Position numbers and translations under genes: made by a program
The notes under the pieces: generated by a model
What the model saw: only the letters and a program-made list of their open reading frames with translations
The model's database searches: none
Told to the model about the DNA's origin: nothing
In this document: in pieces, positions 11,143 to 23,300 of the stretch
Layout: the number at the start of each line of letters is the position of its first letter
How positions within the stretch are numbered: position 1 is the stretch's first letter
Source of the DNA: Daphnia pulex
Taxonomy: Eukaryota > Arthropoda > Branchiopoda > Diplostraca > Daphniidae
DNA: 64,000 nt
Direction of reading: 5' to 3'
Assembly: GCF_021134715.1 (NCBI RefSeq)
Contig: NC_060022.1
Span: 5,771,001 to 5,835,000 of the forward strand

Positions 11143-12015
11143 AAAGGACCGTTCAAGTATCAATATCGCTGTCGGAAAATGGCTTTATAAGCACAAGGGA
11201 ATGTATGTATATACAGTAGCTACACAAAGTTTCCGCACAGCTGAGAGAAGCTTATGGGAAAACGGGTATTTTGAAAATTCGCCAAAAATCGAGTTTTCGT
11301 CGGACGAAAACGATTTTTGGACAGGGGGTTCTTAGACTTAAGGTTTATAGCATATATTTTTTGGGTATTTTTTCGTTCACGCGAACGTCCCTTTTAAATT
11401 GGAAGTAAAAGTTTCCGCACAGTCGAGAGGGCCATTAGTAAATCGTACTACTTTGGCTCTCTTGTACTGGACGGAGAATAGGGCTAGGAGAGTTCTTTAG
11501 GGCTTAAAAAAAAGAGCATCGTTATCTCTATAACCTCATCTGCAATGCTGACCCCCATGCCATTTGAGAAATCACTTTAATTTCGATGTGAAAATGAAAA
11601 GTTTTCATTTCTCAGTTATTTTCCCTTTGTTCCCCCCTCCCGTAGTTGCCGGTTTTCCAAATACCAAGTCTAAAAAAAAGGTCCTAGAGATGGCCTGTCT
11701 TTTTTCTCCCCCTGCCCCTAATATTTAAAATCTCGGTATTTGGAAAATTATATTATCTCGGTATTTGGTGGTCAGGGCGGAAACATGGGCCGGTATAGTA
11801 TGGCCCAGGTAAACCCCCCTTTCACTCACCCCTGGTGCGCGCAGTCCCCTCTCGCTCGACCCTCCTTTTTAGGGGGGTCGAGCGGAGAGTGGAGCGTCGA
11901 GCGTTTTACGGGCACTTTCGCTTATTTGCACACCCTAAACCCTATTCATGCAAGACTGAATACTATTCGCGAAAGACCCATTCATGCAAAGACCCTATTG
12001 TTTTATTTCATAATA
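11143..12015. other. Non-coding stretch with short repeats
   Basis: No supported gene. The phrase AAGTTTCCGCACAG occurs at about 11226 and again near 11409, and TTTTCCAAATACC near 11652 is inverted near 11737. These suggest old repeat material. Confidence 0.4.
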
Positions 12016-13262
12016 GTTAAATTTTTAGGCCGAGTCGTGATCGTTAGGTAGCTTTGATTTAGATCAAGTTCGAGATCCAAAACTCCAGCAGGTTTTGTAA
12101 GGTTAGATTGATGTTTTCTTTGGTAAACATTGTATCATTCATAATTCAAGATTTTATTCCTTCAGGGCAGTTACCGAGTGCATGATCTGTGGTTGTTACT
12201 CATGTCACAATCTTGGCCATTTGGATGGTGCATTATATTTGGATTAAATCTATGTGTCTGCAGTTTTCCTCCAGAGTAGTAGGTATTATTTGTAATAAAA
12301 TATATAATGCACTCCTTCTAATATGTGTTTGTTTGGTTGCCACCCGTTTCGGCACTTTTTTCGGCACTTCAATTTCGTCGTTTTCGGTAGCTGTGATTGA
12401 TTTGAAGTTTGAGATGCAATACTCTTACCAGATTTGTAAATTCAGATTCATATTTTCTTTGTTAAACATTGTACAATGCATTGTTCAATCCTTTATTCTT
12501 TCAGTGTAGTTAACATCGCAACATCGCTCTGTAATCCTTGCTCATCTCATAATCTTGGGCATTTGTGTTGTGTTGAATTTGTTTTGGAACAATTCCGCAT
12601 GTCTTCAGATTTGTGGGAGATTTCCTTTAGAGAAGTAGGTTTTATTTGATTTAAATTCCATGCTGGACTCCTTCTAGTATGTTTGTTTTATTTCAAAGGT
12701 GTTAAATTTTGATGCTGAGTCGTGATCATTGGGTAAATGTTAAGATCTTACGAGGATCGAAGAACAAACTGAGGTCCCAGTTAACCAAGCTGTATTGAAC
12801 GACGGGCTGGGAGTACTGAACAGGCAGAACACTAAGGCAAGACTGATTGACCCCTGGCCGGAGAGAAGTAGGGCCGACATGAGCCTCAAAGGGGCTCAGG
12901 TGTCGAGCTAAGACGGAGGGGGGGGGGGGGGGCAGGGCCTAGGTGGAGACTATAACAGTAGAGCTGTGATTTAGTTGAAGTTTGAAATCCAGAACTCAGA
13001 TTTGTAAATTTAGATTGACGTTTTGTTTTTTACTTATTATTTGACCTAATTCAAGCCTATTTTTATTTTAAGGCAGTAAAGGAGTGAATGCTCATGTGCA
13101 AGCTGATGTCACACTCTTTGTAATTTGGATTGTGTTGAATTAGACGCGAAACGATTCCACCTTCCAGCATTTTGTGGTGGGTTTTCTTCGTAGTAGCAGG
13201 TATTGATTGTTTTTAATTCTATCTGCACTCTTTTTAACATGCGTTGTATTTTCATGCAGAAA
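12016..13262. repeat. Three-copy diverged tandem repeat, unit about 340 bp
   Basis: Three diverged copies share ordered landmarks: GTTAAATTTT...GAGTCGTGATC, then GCTxTGATTxAxxT(C/G)AAGTT(C/T)GA, then TTTGTAAxxTTAGATTxAxxTTTT, a TTxTTTxAG pyrimidine stretch, and finally an (A)CTCCTTxTAxxATGxGT end. The core starts near 12051, 12390 and 12963. The third copy is split by an insertion at about 12739-12960. No reading frame is shared by the copies, so the unit is not protein-coding. Confidence 0.7.
12739..12960. other. Insertion inside repeat copy 3, with G16 run
   Basis: Comparison with copy 1 shows about 220 extra bases between the GATCATTGGGTA and GCTGTGATTT landmarks. The insert is GC-richer than its surroundings (CCCCTGGCCGGAGAGAAG, GGGGCTCAGG) and contains a run of 16 G at 12917-12932. 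I see no clear terminal repeats. It could be the end of a mobile element or a short LTR fragment. Confidence 0.45.
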
Positions 13263-13419
13263 TGAATTCACTGAAGAGAAATATTGAGGCCTCGAGAGAA
13301 AGCTAAGTTGAAGGAAAAGGTGAACGTTGGCGCAGATCTTACCAATGCTTCTTACCCTGCAACTTTCAGTTCAAGAACCACTGTTTCACGAAGATATCTC
13401 TTATTTTAGCTAGCATATT

Positions 13420-14889
13420 CATAATTGTGAAGATAAAGATAATAATAAGATTTTAGAATCGAACTTTGCCACGAAAAGACAAAGACAGTTTCTCCAAAAT
13501 TTTCTAAGTGTCGAGAAGGAGCCAAAATATAAAAACGGGACGTATCAGAGACTTCTACGAGAGGGAGTAAAAAATGACGTATGCGACAAGATGAAAATGA
13601 GTAACGTGTTTAAATAAGGGCTCGCAAAGGGACATCTTAGAGATTCCCCTGTGCCCACCGCACCATCCACACGGCTTTGACCCCGCCTTGGGAGAAGAAT
13701 TCCTATTTGGGAAGCAATCCATTTGAGACTCGCGATGTTGTTGCGTCGAACGTGAAAAGAAAGTACTGCAGCACCCCGGGTTCCTTAAAAATGCATCAAA
13801 TTCCAGTAACACTGAAATCCCGTTTGATTATCTGATGGAACTACTGTCCTTCTGTTTCAGTTACCAAGTTAAGGTCCACGACAGCTGCCCTCATGATTTG
13901 ACAAAATTTATTATGCCGTACTTGTTGGAAACGAAAGACGTCCCCAACGGCCGACGACGAGATCCGGCCGAACAACCAGGATTCCGGCCCATTTACGGGA
14001 ATACGATCTTCGGGGCCCCCGATAGGTGGCCCCTTGTTACCCGCCTGACTGTACCGATTCTTTGTGCCCTTCCCCCCCCCCCCTGGTGTCAATGTAATGT
14101 TCAGGAGGGGGTCGGGCCCTGTCTGTCTTAATCTATCTATCAAACGAGTCAGTCAATACAATCAGCGTAGCAATCTCAAATTAGTGTCATCATCTTTATT
14201 CATTTCATCTAATATTCGGTAAGGTAAAAGCTTGACACACTACTTCCTTCCGAACAGTACTCCATCCCGGTCGCAATTCTTTTAATTCTGGAAGCAATGG
14301 TCTCCACTCCAAAATCAAAGGGACAAAGCTATCTATTGAAGAGCATCTTAGCATGGTACATTCATGCCTTCGAACAGAAGAGAAAGGGACACAAATCAAG
14401 TCTGTTGTCAAGGGTATCCGCCAACTACATTGGGACAGAAACAGACTTCAAGATGCTACGACTAATGCTGAAGGCGGGATCTGATCCAAACATCAAATGC
14501 TTGCATGGATGCAACATTCTGGAACTGCTGGCAGAAAGGGAGTTCATGATGCGCTGGCTTTGGAAAACGAACACGGAGTACCTCATACCTCGCGCCCAGT
14601 CCTTTACAGCGATCGCCAAACTAGTAATCAATGAAAGGTTCCATTACAATTTATTTGACAGCAGTGGAAAGTCAGGATTGGAGTGTTTTTAATCCAAAAG
14701 TCCGACTTTTGTTATCCTAATCCCGATTTCCATGAGCTTTTAAACAACACCCTTAAATGCGCTCGCCCCTTAACTTGCGCTACTGCCAAAGTTATTCAGA
14801 AGCATGGATTGGCTCATGGACTCCCTTGCGGATTTTTACCTATGACACTTCAGTCGTGGATTTTGTGTTTAAACCGCTCATTCCGTTAA
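13420..14889 (+). pseudogene. Decayed ankyrin-repeat/SOCS-box gene
   Basis: Protein-like segments occur in successive, shifting frames. About 13440-13615 gives FLQNFLSVEKEP and YQRLLREGVKNDV; about 13640-13830 has at least one frame change (PHHPHGFDPALGEEF then SNPFETRDVVASN). About 14285-14430 reads SIEEHLSMVHSCLRTEEKG, and the frame then shifts to LRLMLKAGSDPNIKCLHG, a typical ankyrin repeat. After FDSSGKSGLE near 14682 another one-base shift in a T run leads to ARPLTCATAKVIQKHGL and LPMTLQSWI, ending at 14889; this matches the usual SOCS-box pattern of ankyrin/SOCS adaptors for Cullin-RING ligases. At least three frame changes with recognisable order make a pseudogene the best reading. Sequencing error in homopolymers could explain only some of them. 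Confidence 0.6.
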
Positions 14890-15574
14890 GCGTTTCTACA
14901 CTTTTTATTATTTCCCAACAAAATTGTATTCTGAAGTCATCTGTTTCTGTTGGGTGTTCCTCACTCAAGTGACATTTTTCTTATTGTATAATATGTATGG
15001 TCTAAAATTTCATACCGCCTAAATCCATTCCTTGTGTGTGTGTATTTATTGTAAAAGTTATCGTTCTTTCTGTCTCTCATCATAAGATCTTGATTTCATG
15101 TTCACGTTTAAAACAGAATAAAAATAAATATGGTATCCGTTAGCGTGATGACATTTTTCATAATGTGTGTAATAAGTTATATGTACACAGTTTGCGAATT
15201 TATTCTGGGTGCAGCTGCTGAGAGCAGTCAATAGCACTGGTTTCATTCTGAAGTGTAACAGGAATTGAAGACATTGTTGAAATTAAAAGAATTAGCAAAG
15301 GGAATCACTATTCTGTATTTGTGTAGACAGTCATAGCAGATACAATACGCGTCCATCGAACGAGTCGAGCTTTCAAAAGAAGTAGGGCGGAGGTGTTACT
15401 AATCGGCAACCGAAGTAGACAATAGATAGGTTGCCTCACTTTCACAATCAGCGCCATCTGGTGGCTGTTACAATACAACATATATGATTACAGATTACAC
15501 TTATAGGGTACTGTACATCGTTAAGAAGTCATGTACGTACATTCAATATCTGGATTGCAAATTTCCAACAGACA
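14890..15574. other. Intergenic DNA with no gene seen
   Basis: AT-rich spacer between the ankyrin/SOCS relic and the MITE, with no supported frame or repeat. Confidence 0.45.
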
Positions 15575-15787
15575 TCATGGTAGAAGAGGGGATGGTATGT
15601 TCACGCACTAGAAATTTCCCATAAGGCTAGATCCTCGTTTTTTTTCAGTTTTTTTCAAAGTTCTTTGCCACGATATAGTTCTGGAGAAAATCCGCTTGGT
15701 GTCGCTACCATTCATCGTGGCAACCTGGGATCCAGCCTTATGGGAAATTTCTAGTGCGTGAACATACCATCCCCTCTTCTACCATGA
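15575..15787. mobile_element. 213-bp MITE with 60-bp terminal inverted repeats
   Basis: The left arm 15575-15634 is the reverse complement of the right arm 15728-15787 with one mismatch in 60 bases. The ends read TCATGGTAGAAG and CTTCTACCATGA. The element is flanked by AGACA on both sides (15570-15574 and 15788-15792). The shared flank extends to AGACATC if two TIR bases are counted, so the target duplication is 5-7 bp. The 93-bp interior holds a second inverted pair (TTGCCACGAT near 15666 and ATCGTGGCAA near 15714) and no reading frame, so it is non-autonomous. The superfamily is unassigned; a 5-bp duplication would recall Transib but the TIR does not begin CAC. Confidence 0.88.
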
Positions 15788-16395
15788 AGACATCTTGTAA
15801 TGGTAATTTGATTGAGATATATTGGCGTAATTGGCCTCAACTGAAGAACTTGTGTTTTTAATATAAGGTTGTATATGTAGGTCACAAGTTGAATCCTCTG
15901 ATGTAGAAATCTGATGTAGAAAATTCTTGACGTATTAATGAAACTATTTGCTGCTTGAGTTTTTGTTAAAAGATAGTCATGTGCTGGATAACAGATCAGC
16001 TTGTGCTGGTAATTTCCTTTGCAATAAAACTAGAACAAAAATTCCTTTTCCATTTCACAAATATTTTAAAACCTTGACTTGTGACCTAAGAAAACAATTT
16101 TCTGTTGCTTGGATTCAATTTAAATTTGAAGTTTAATATGACATATAAAGATATACCGTAAATCAGTATCGCCATCATCAATATAATTTAATGTGACTTT
16201 CGCTATCATAAGTAAACACTATTCTTAGCCTCTGTTTAATTCTGTCTGTATTTCCAGGTTCATGTGGTGAGCAGCAAGTAGGCCAAATGCAAACAGAATG
16301 TAAAAATCACTGCATCCTCCAATAAACTGCATTGACAGCCAGCAACAAAAAGAAGGGTTCCTCAAGCTAATAAAGCATTAAAATTTCCTAAAGTA
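15788..16395. other. Intergenic DNA with no gene seen
   Basis: AT-rich spacer after the MITE. No supported reading frame, repeat or RNA gene. Confidence 0.45.
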
Positions 16396-16650
16396 CTAAC
16401 TATTGGTCAACACCAGCGTTGTTTCTCTCATACACCATCGCCTGCTCGAAGTTGTCTTTACGTAGCTCAGGATAAATTCTCCGTGCACTGCTTGTCGACA
16501 ATGAAAACGCAGTTGATGGAGAATTCTTCGATCTGGTAGTAGGATGTGTCGGGGGTAGTAGCTCCAGTCGTCAGGAACGGGTTGGGTAATTGGGTTGGCT
16601 CCAGCCATGGGAAAGTGGGAGGGTTCCAGCCGTCGGAGGCTTCGGAGCGC
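16396..16650 (-). pseudogene. Decayed C-terminal coding fragment
   Basis: On the minus strand one frame reads SDGWNPPTFPWLEP, then YYQIEEFSINCVFIVDKQCT, and stops. A neighbouring frame then continues RIYPELRKDNFEQAMVYE to a stop. The join is a small frameshift close to the Cys-Thr. The composition is protein-like in both pieces. A 70-residue frame with an ATG also covers the interval (16396-16608) but splits these better-looking segments. Family not recognised. Confidence 0.35.
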
Positions 16651-16659
16651 TTCTAGCGG

Positions 16660-17961
16660 CGTGACGGCGCAATAGCGCGGTTCTCCGTTGCTACGTGTAC
16701 CTGCTGTCTGCTGCTGTGTGTTTCGTCACATGCAGAAACACATAAGAACTACTAAACTATCACTAAAGTAATTGTGTTGACACAATCTAAGGGTTATCCC
16801 GAAAACTATTAGTGAGAGTACTCGATGTACAAAAGATTCAATTTTGTTCCCGGTTATTTCAATGAAATCGGATCAATATATTTCAAGTGTATTGCATGAA
16901 TGGTGAGAAAACCTAAAGGAGTTTCCTTAATAATTAAAGAGTTCTGCGGTACAACAAAACAAAACGGGTGATATTTTGGACAGAGATGGGGGAAATCAAG
17001 AGCACAGACAAAATTGGCAGGAAGGAGGGACAAGTGAAGACGTTCTTATTTTTTTAATTATAAAATCAAGAAGGGAAGTCAAATTTCAAAAAAAAAAAGA
17101 GCCATCGCGCGAAAAATAAATTTGATCCTATGCATTTCAAATCTCTCTCGTTGTTACATCAAGTAAGTTAAGTCTCTAGCGCCACTTTCGCAATTTGAAT
17201 CTACTTTCTAAAAATATTTCCATTGAGACGAATATAGGGTTGCTTGCCATAATTCTCTTGTTTTGTTCCTCTCAATCTCTCTCCTACACGTCTTTTGATA
17301 CAACAAACTTTTTCTGCCTTCTCCGCGTATATTTGTTATGAACCAATCCTGCAAGTTAAGGTATAGATCAGTTGGTTTTGCAATTCACAACAAAGAAGAA
17401 GGAGGAATAAAGAGACATACGACTGCATCGAATCGAGAGATGTACAGGGAAAAAAAGAGGGGGAAAAATTCTTCGAGTCCAGAGGTTCGCTAGTCGCCGA
17501 AGAAAGCTTTGAAAAATAAGGAACAAAATAAAACAAAACAGAAAAAAAAGAATGCAATAGAGATCGGCCTTAGCGCCAGGATCCGACTGACTCCATGTCT
17601 TGATTGGCACGTTAAACAATCGTCCACCGTGTTAATTATTGATTTTTCGTTTCTTTCAATACATCTTCACAACTGGGAGGGTAGGGTATGGGGTGTGTGG
17701 GGGAGGAAAAAAAAATCCATGCTCTTATTGTTTTTGAAATTTTTGCACTTTAAGCGAATCTTGGCGTCATATGTACAAAGGTCGCTCAATGGCGGAATGA
17801 GGTCATCGAAAGAAGATGGAAGTGAATATTTCGTTTTTTTTGCTTCTTTTTTTTTTTTTTTTTTTTTTTTTTTGCTTTTTTCATGCCACTTAAAACAATG
17901 TACTTGGGAAGATAAATTCTTATTATTTTCTTGGTAGCTGTTGAAAAAATAATGATGTTTT
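16660..17961. other. RhoGEF2 3' side and intergenic DNA
   Basis: No second gene is supported. The 3' UTR of the minus-strand RhoGEF2 gene must begin at 17961 and run leftward. It contains a long T run on the plus strand (about 17846-17873), which is an A run in the transcript. I did not find an unambiguous AATAAA close to the stop. Confidence 0.4.
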
Positions 17962-20166
17962 TCAAGCTTCACTACTCTGGGAAACTTCCAATTCTGTTTT
18001 CTCGCCAATGTCGATCCTTTCGACTACTTCCTCGCTCAAAGTCTAGTTTTAAATGTAGTAATTAGTCTTCATCTTCTCACAAATTTGTTTAAATTGTATA
18101 ACATACCTGGTTCGAGTTTATTGCGCTGTCAACCTCGTCAAAAGGCGAAGTGACTGGCGACGTCGTTTCAGCTTCAACTGGAACTATCGATTTGTCGACT
18201 AGTGACTCGTTCCCATCATTTGATTCTCCTTCGCATCCTACAATATTAAAGCAACATGTTAGAGAAAAAAAATGGTTGAATAAAACGAGGATTTTACCAC
18301 TGGGTACTTGGATGTCGACTTCCGGAGACGCAGGGGCGCCCTCTGACTGTTCGGATTCTATCGTCGCCTCACAGTCCGATAAGGAAACGTGGCTGACCGG
18401 ACGTGAAGTGGACGTAGGATGGGATACGACTTGCAGTACCAACTGTTCAGCCAACTGATCGCGTGTCTTCTGTAATTCACGGCGCAACTGATCGCGTTCC
18501 TCGTCTCGATTCGTGACGATACCCTGTGTTTGCCAATAGACAAGGTTGCAATGATTAATAAATGAGATTTCCCATCCACTCGTTCATCTAAATCGAGGCT
18601 GCGGTAAATATATGTACCAGGAGCTGTGTCAGGTCCTTATTGAGAGCGGACGTGATGGCGAGCAATTTGGTAGTTGCAGCGCCCGGCATTCGATTGATCC
18701 GTCGAGCTGAGCGTGGCGATGATGGTGATGATGTGACTGGCGTGGGATCCGCCGAGACAGCAGCAATGGCTTCCTCTTCGGTGACGTGCAAACTGTCGTT
18801 CAGTACAGCTGAGAGTTGGGTGGCTAAAGGCATTGAAAAAGATTGAAAAGGTCGGTCAAGGCTGAAATTCAATGCCGTTTCGTTACAAGACAACAGGCGT
18901 ACCTTGAGCTATGGCCGTCATGACTAGCAATCGAGCTTCTTTCTCGCCTTCCGATTCGCTCAGCAACTCGGATGATGCTGGATCCAGCTCAGAGTGCGGA
19001 ACGTGCAGAATGTCGGCCACGAGTCTTTGTTTGTCCGCCAGAGCAGCTCGGATCATCTGATCTTTTCTCCGCAGCTTTTCTATAAATACATAAGACATGA
19101 CAATGCACAGCGTTAAGACATGGAGAAGCTTGGCAAAAAAACAGGCAACGATATGATTGGTTTCTTCTTTCCCTCTGGGAAAGAGAATTCGGATTATTAA
19201 AGAAAATACCTAATGGAGTGAGGACAGGTTCGGCGATGAGAACGGCTCCTTGAGAGACTACCACCTCAGTGGGATCGATTAACGGCGTTCCTTCGGCTAT
19301 TTTCAGAATTTCGACTCTTTGAAGGCGTCGCTGTGGCGCCGGTGAGGCCGCCGTTGAACCGCTACCCGGAGTCGTCGTCCCGCTCTCACCTTAAAAAACA
19401 AATTCACAAGCATTAAAATGATTATACGCAACATTCTCCGCTTTAAGTTGGATTCCCAGAAGTAAAAAAGAAACTTAAATTTGTAATAAAAGAAAGAAAA
19501 AACAAACATGTGCTGCACATAAATCCGACCAAATTACGTTGACAATACGATGGCAATGGAAATGCGACTTTGTGCATTAAAAAAAGAAACAAAAAAAGAA
19601 AAGGGAGAAGAAGAAGAAGAAAAAAAGAAGAAAAAGGACGACACGCAGTAATCCATTTCAGTCCAAAATTATACCTGGTTTCTTAGAGGCTTCGGCTTGG
19701 GCCGCCTCCAAGTTGGTTGGCTGAGATTGCTGCTGCTGCGGCGGCGGCGGCGGCGGCTGTTCACTCGCTGGCTCGCTTGGCGGCGGCTGAGTTTCGTTGG
19801 TACTGGGCGTCAAACTGACGCCGGAATCGGCCGACACGTTGTCCTCGATCGGCTCCTCACTGCTTTACGTAACAAACGAATGAGGTCAAATAATAATGAT
19901 AAAAATTGAATTTGAAATTTGAAAAGATTCTTTTCAGATTCTCCCCCTCCCCTGAATAGATGATTGTATGTTATTACGTTTTTTCCGATGAATCGGCGGC
20001 CTGTGGCAGTGGCGGTAAAAGTTGAGCGGAACTGGAAGAGGAACTGAGGCTGGGGGTGGCGCTTCCCATCGACGGGGAAGAGCCACTCCCGCTTCCATCC
20101 GGTCGCCTGTTGCGACCTTCTCGTGCTTTGTACGCTTCCGTGGCGTCAGTGATGTGGCGAAACCAT
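17962..20166 (-). CDS. RhoGEF2: RhoGEF2 exons 29-36: C-terminal tail
   Basis: Eight exons encode about 458 residues. WFRHITDATEAYKARE ends the PH helix; a Ser/Pro/Gln-rich segment with six prolines and four glutamines follows. A conserved-looking helical part comes next: LQRVEILKIAEGTPLIDPTEVVVSQGAVLIAEPVLTPLEKLRRKDQMIRAALADKQRLVADIL, seen in pieces across exons 31-32. Further helices are NKDLTQLLGIVTNRDEERDQLRRELQKTRDQLAEQL, a coiled coil (exons 33-34), and then an acidic Ser/Thr-rich end, TELEVSQSSEA, with the stop at 17962-17964. In vertebrate relatives this region supports dimerisation and autoinhibition. Confidence 0.87.
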
Positions 20167-20352
20167 CTGAAATATCAACAGCAGTGGCGAAGAAGAGAGG
20201 GCAGCAGCCGAAGAAACAACAGCGACGAAAAGGAAAGAAAAATAAAAATAAAAAGAGGTCATTAGCAATGATGTGATGATTTGCGCAGGTTCGTAGTAGA
20301 CATAAATAGGTTCGAGCAACGAAATGGCGCGCGCGCTCGCTCAAACACACAT

Positions 20353-20391
<39 letters not shown>

Positions 20392-23300
20392 CACCCGGAT
20401 AAAGTTGTTACCGGTTGGTTTCACTGAACAGAGAACGGATCGGGTTGAAATTGGCCATAAACAAACTGCGGCCCAACTCAAAACGACACCACCATCGCTG
20501 GCACTAGGGACGAATGGGCCAAAAGATAAAAGAGACGGGCAGAAATGTGAGAGGAGGAGGATACGGATTTCCGATCGAGCGATCGGGCAGCTATGAGACG
20601 TGTCGTCGGTGGCAAAGAGTGTGTATGTAAGAAGCCCACGCTTTTCAATGGAGCACAACCGAATGACGTCCAAAACTTTCTGGATAGACTGGAAGACTTT
20701 GGCAAAAGGACGACGACTGAGCTTGGCACTACGTCAATCGAGGCCGGGGCAGGGAAGAATAGCGCAAAGTCGAGAGGAATCAGAAACAACAGCGCGCTTC
20801 TTAACAAAACAACGACCGCCAACATCTAAAATAGAAAAGTGCCAACTCTATCTCTCTCTCTCTCTCCCGCGGTCCACGTTGAGCTGGCCAACGCTGGCGC
20901 AAGCGCGAACGCCAATGCACTCGCCATCTTCCCTCCTCACCAACCTCCAAAAAAAAAAAAACACACACACAAACTCACTTCTCCTCACATAGTTGGGTCA
21001 GCTACGCGCCATCCCAATCGTAATCAGTGCACGCCAACTATACATTCATTCATCAAGGAGCCTGGGCGGATGGAACCGGAAGCCACGCGCCATTCAAGAG
21101 GGCAAGAGGGGGAGGCAGGGGAGGGAGTGTAGAGGAATCGAAACCGAAACCACAGATGGCGCACATGTTACGGTTCGAAAGACAGATGTGTCTGCTAGTC
21201 ATTAGCTACACAGCTCAAAAGTAAACTGAGAGCACACGCTCGCTCTCTTTTTTTTTCTCTTTACCCCAACCAACAGCGATGTCCATTGAGCGACGCAGTT
21301 CGACACAATGCGGATATGATGACTGTCCAAAGTTGCAGTTAAAAGACCAGGTCCACCACAAAGTAGTCTGGCCTGTTAATCACTTTAACGGGTCAGTCTT
21401 CGTCCTTACCAAAGTGGGGAGGAAAAAAAACGAGCTAGCTCATTACAACAAGTAAGGTCATCAGGAGGAAAAGAAAAATTGGTCAGATAGGAAGAAGTAG
21501 GAAAACCTTTTTATTTGTTGCTAACATCTAAGCTGCGGCGATGCTGTTATACGAGTCCTGTTACCTATCTATAAGACGGTTTATAGAGTTCTTTTCCACC
21601 TCAATATACATCAATGTAAGTACTTAATTTTTTATTGTTTACATCCGAGATCGGCACCGGCCGTTGGGGAACTTTAAGTACATATCTATAAAAAAACATA
21701 AAAGAGTAGCCCGTGTTTATTGACAACGGTTGGCTCAGAATGCGGCAGGTTTTGCGGCCGCCGATGCCAACAACTTTTTTTCCCCTCCACATCTGAACGC
21801 TGGTGGTAGTCTGTTGAAGGCGAATATTTCTTAAAGGACGGAGAGGCAGGGGAGGCGGGCATACGTGCGTGACTGTTATTGTTTTTGGTGGTCGATCCTT
21901 GATCTACGCCACACTTTGTAGGTCAAACTGGAGGGACGTCAAAGCGAGCGGTGGCGGCGGCGGCCGCGTCGGCCCAACTCCCTTGTTAGCGGGAGGGAGC
22001 GGTTATCGCACACACAAAGAAAGTGACGTCACGAGTGATTCAATCACGTTCCCTCCTCTCTCTCTCTTTTATTTCCTTTTCCCTTACGTTTTCTTTATCG
22101 GAGAGTTGCGCTCAGAATGGCCAATGTTTCGCCTTAGACGGACCAAAAAAAGAAGGACGGCCAAGATAAAGAGCCGTCCCGTTTTGTACCAAACCATAAC
22201 AGGGGGTGGGAGGGATCGGAAGAGACAGATTTCCTTTTGGAACAAGGGAGGGGGATTTTAATTTATTTGGTATTTGTTTCTCTTTTGTTTTCCAAACCTG
22301 TGTAGTAATCCGCCACCGGAGGAATGGGCTTTTTTGTCAGCGGACACGCTATCAACAGCCATGCTTCCCCGACGCATTGTCGTTGAACGGAAACGTTCAA
22401 CGTCGCCGTTATCCAGTTGGAGCGATCTCCGCCGTAAATCACGCAGGATATCCATCGCGCAAATTGCTCTTGTCTTTGGTTTTGTTTTAGAAGGAAGGAA
22501 GGTGTTCAATCACGGGATTGTGAGAAAAATTCCATCCGGATGTTACTTATTCCTCGGCACGATCACTTCGGGGGAATGCCGGACGGGAGGATAAAAAGTT
22601 AACACGTTCTTTGTTTTTAAGAGGAAGTTTCACAACGACGTGTGTGTGTGTGTGTGTGTGTGAGTGTGAGGGCAGTCAAAGACTCACACAACTTCAGTGG
22701 CGAAATGCCAGCGGTGAAATGAGACTTTTTCTTTTCACTTCACCCACAACGATGATGGCGAAATGGATAGTACAAAAGAACGTCAGAGATTGTCGCGTTC
22801 TCTTTGCTCGTTGTTTCACTGCATCAACACGAGGAGTGGCATCTCAAGTCGCTAACCAGCCAGCCGGCCATGCACCGCACGATGAACTGGCCCTCTCATC
22901 GATGTATCAAACACTGAGCTGCAGACAGCTCTGCAGCCGTGACTTGCTCACGTGGAAATCCGACGATACATAATCCCACGATGCGAAAAACGAGAAGACG
23001 GCAGAAATTCTTGTTTCAAATAAACACGTTTAAAGAATGAAAAAAATGGGATGAAATTACGTTCCTCGTCGGGAGTCGCAAACGCACACGCACAATAGAG
23101 TCGCACCGGCTTAATTCAAACGGCAGAACGGATCAAAAAATCTCCACGAATGCATCTCCAGTTTCACAGACAATTAAAAGGCAATGGCACAAACGCGCTG
23201 GCGAAAACGTTGCCGTCTCCAGTGTCGTGCGAGACGGCTCTGAGAAGACGGCGGTTCACGCGGGACGGCTAAAACTTCTTAGAGTTCTTGACCCGATTTT

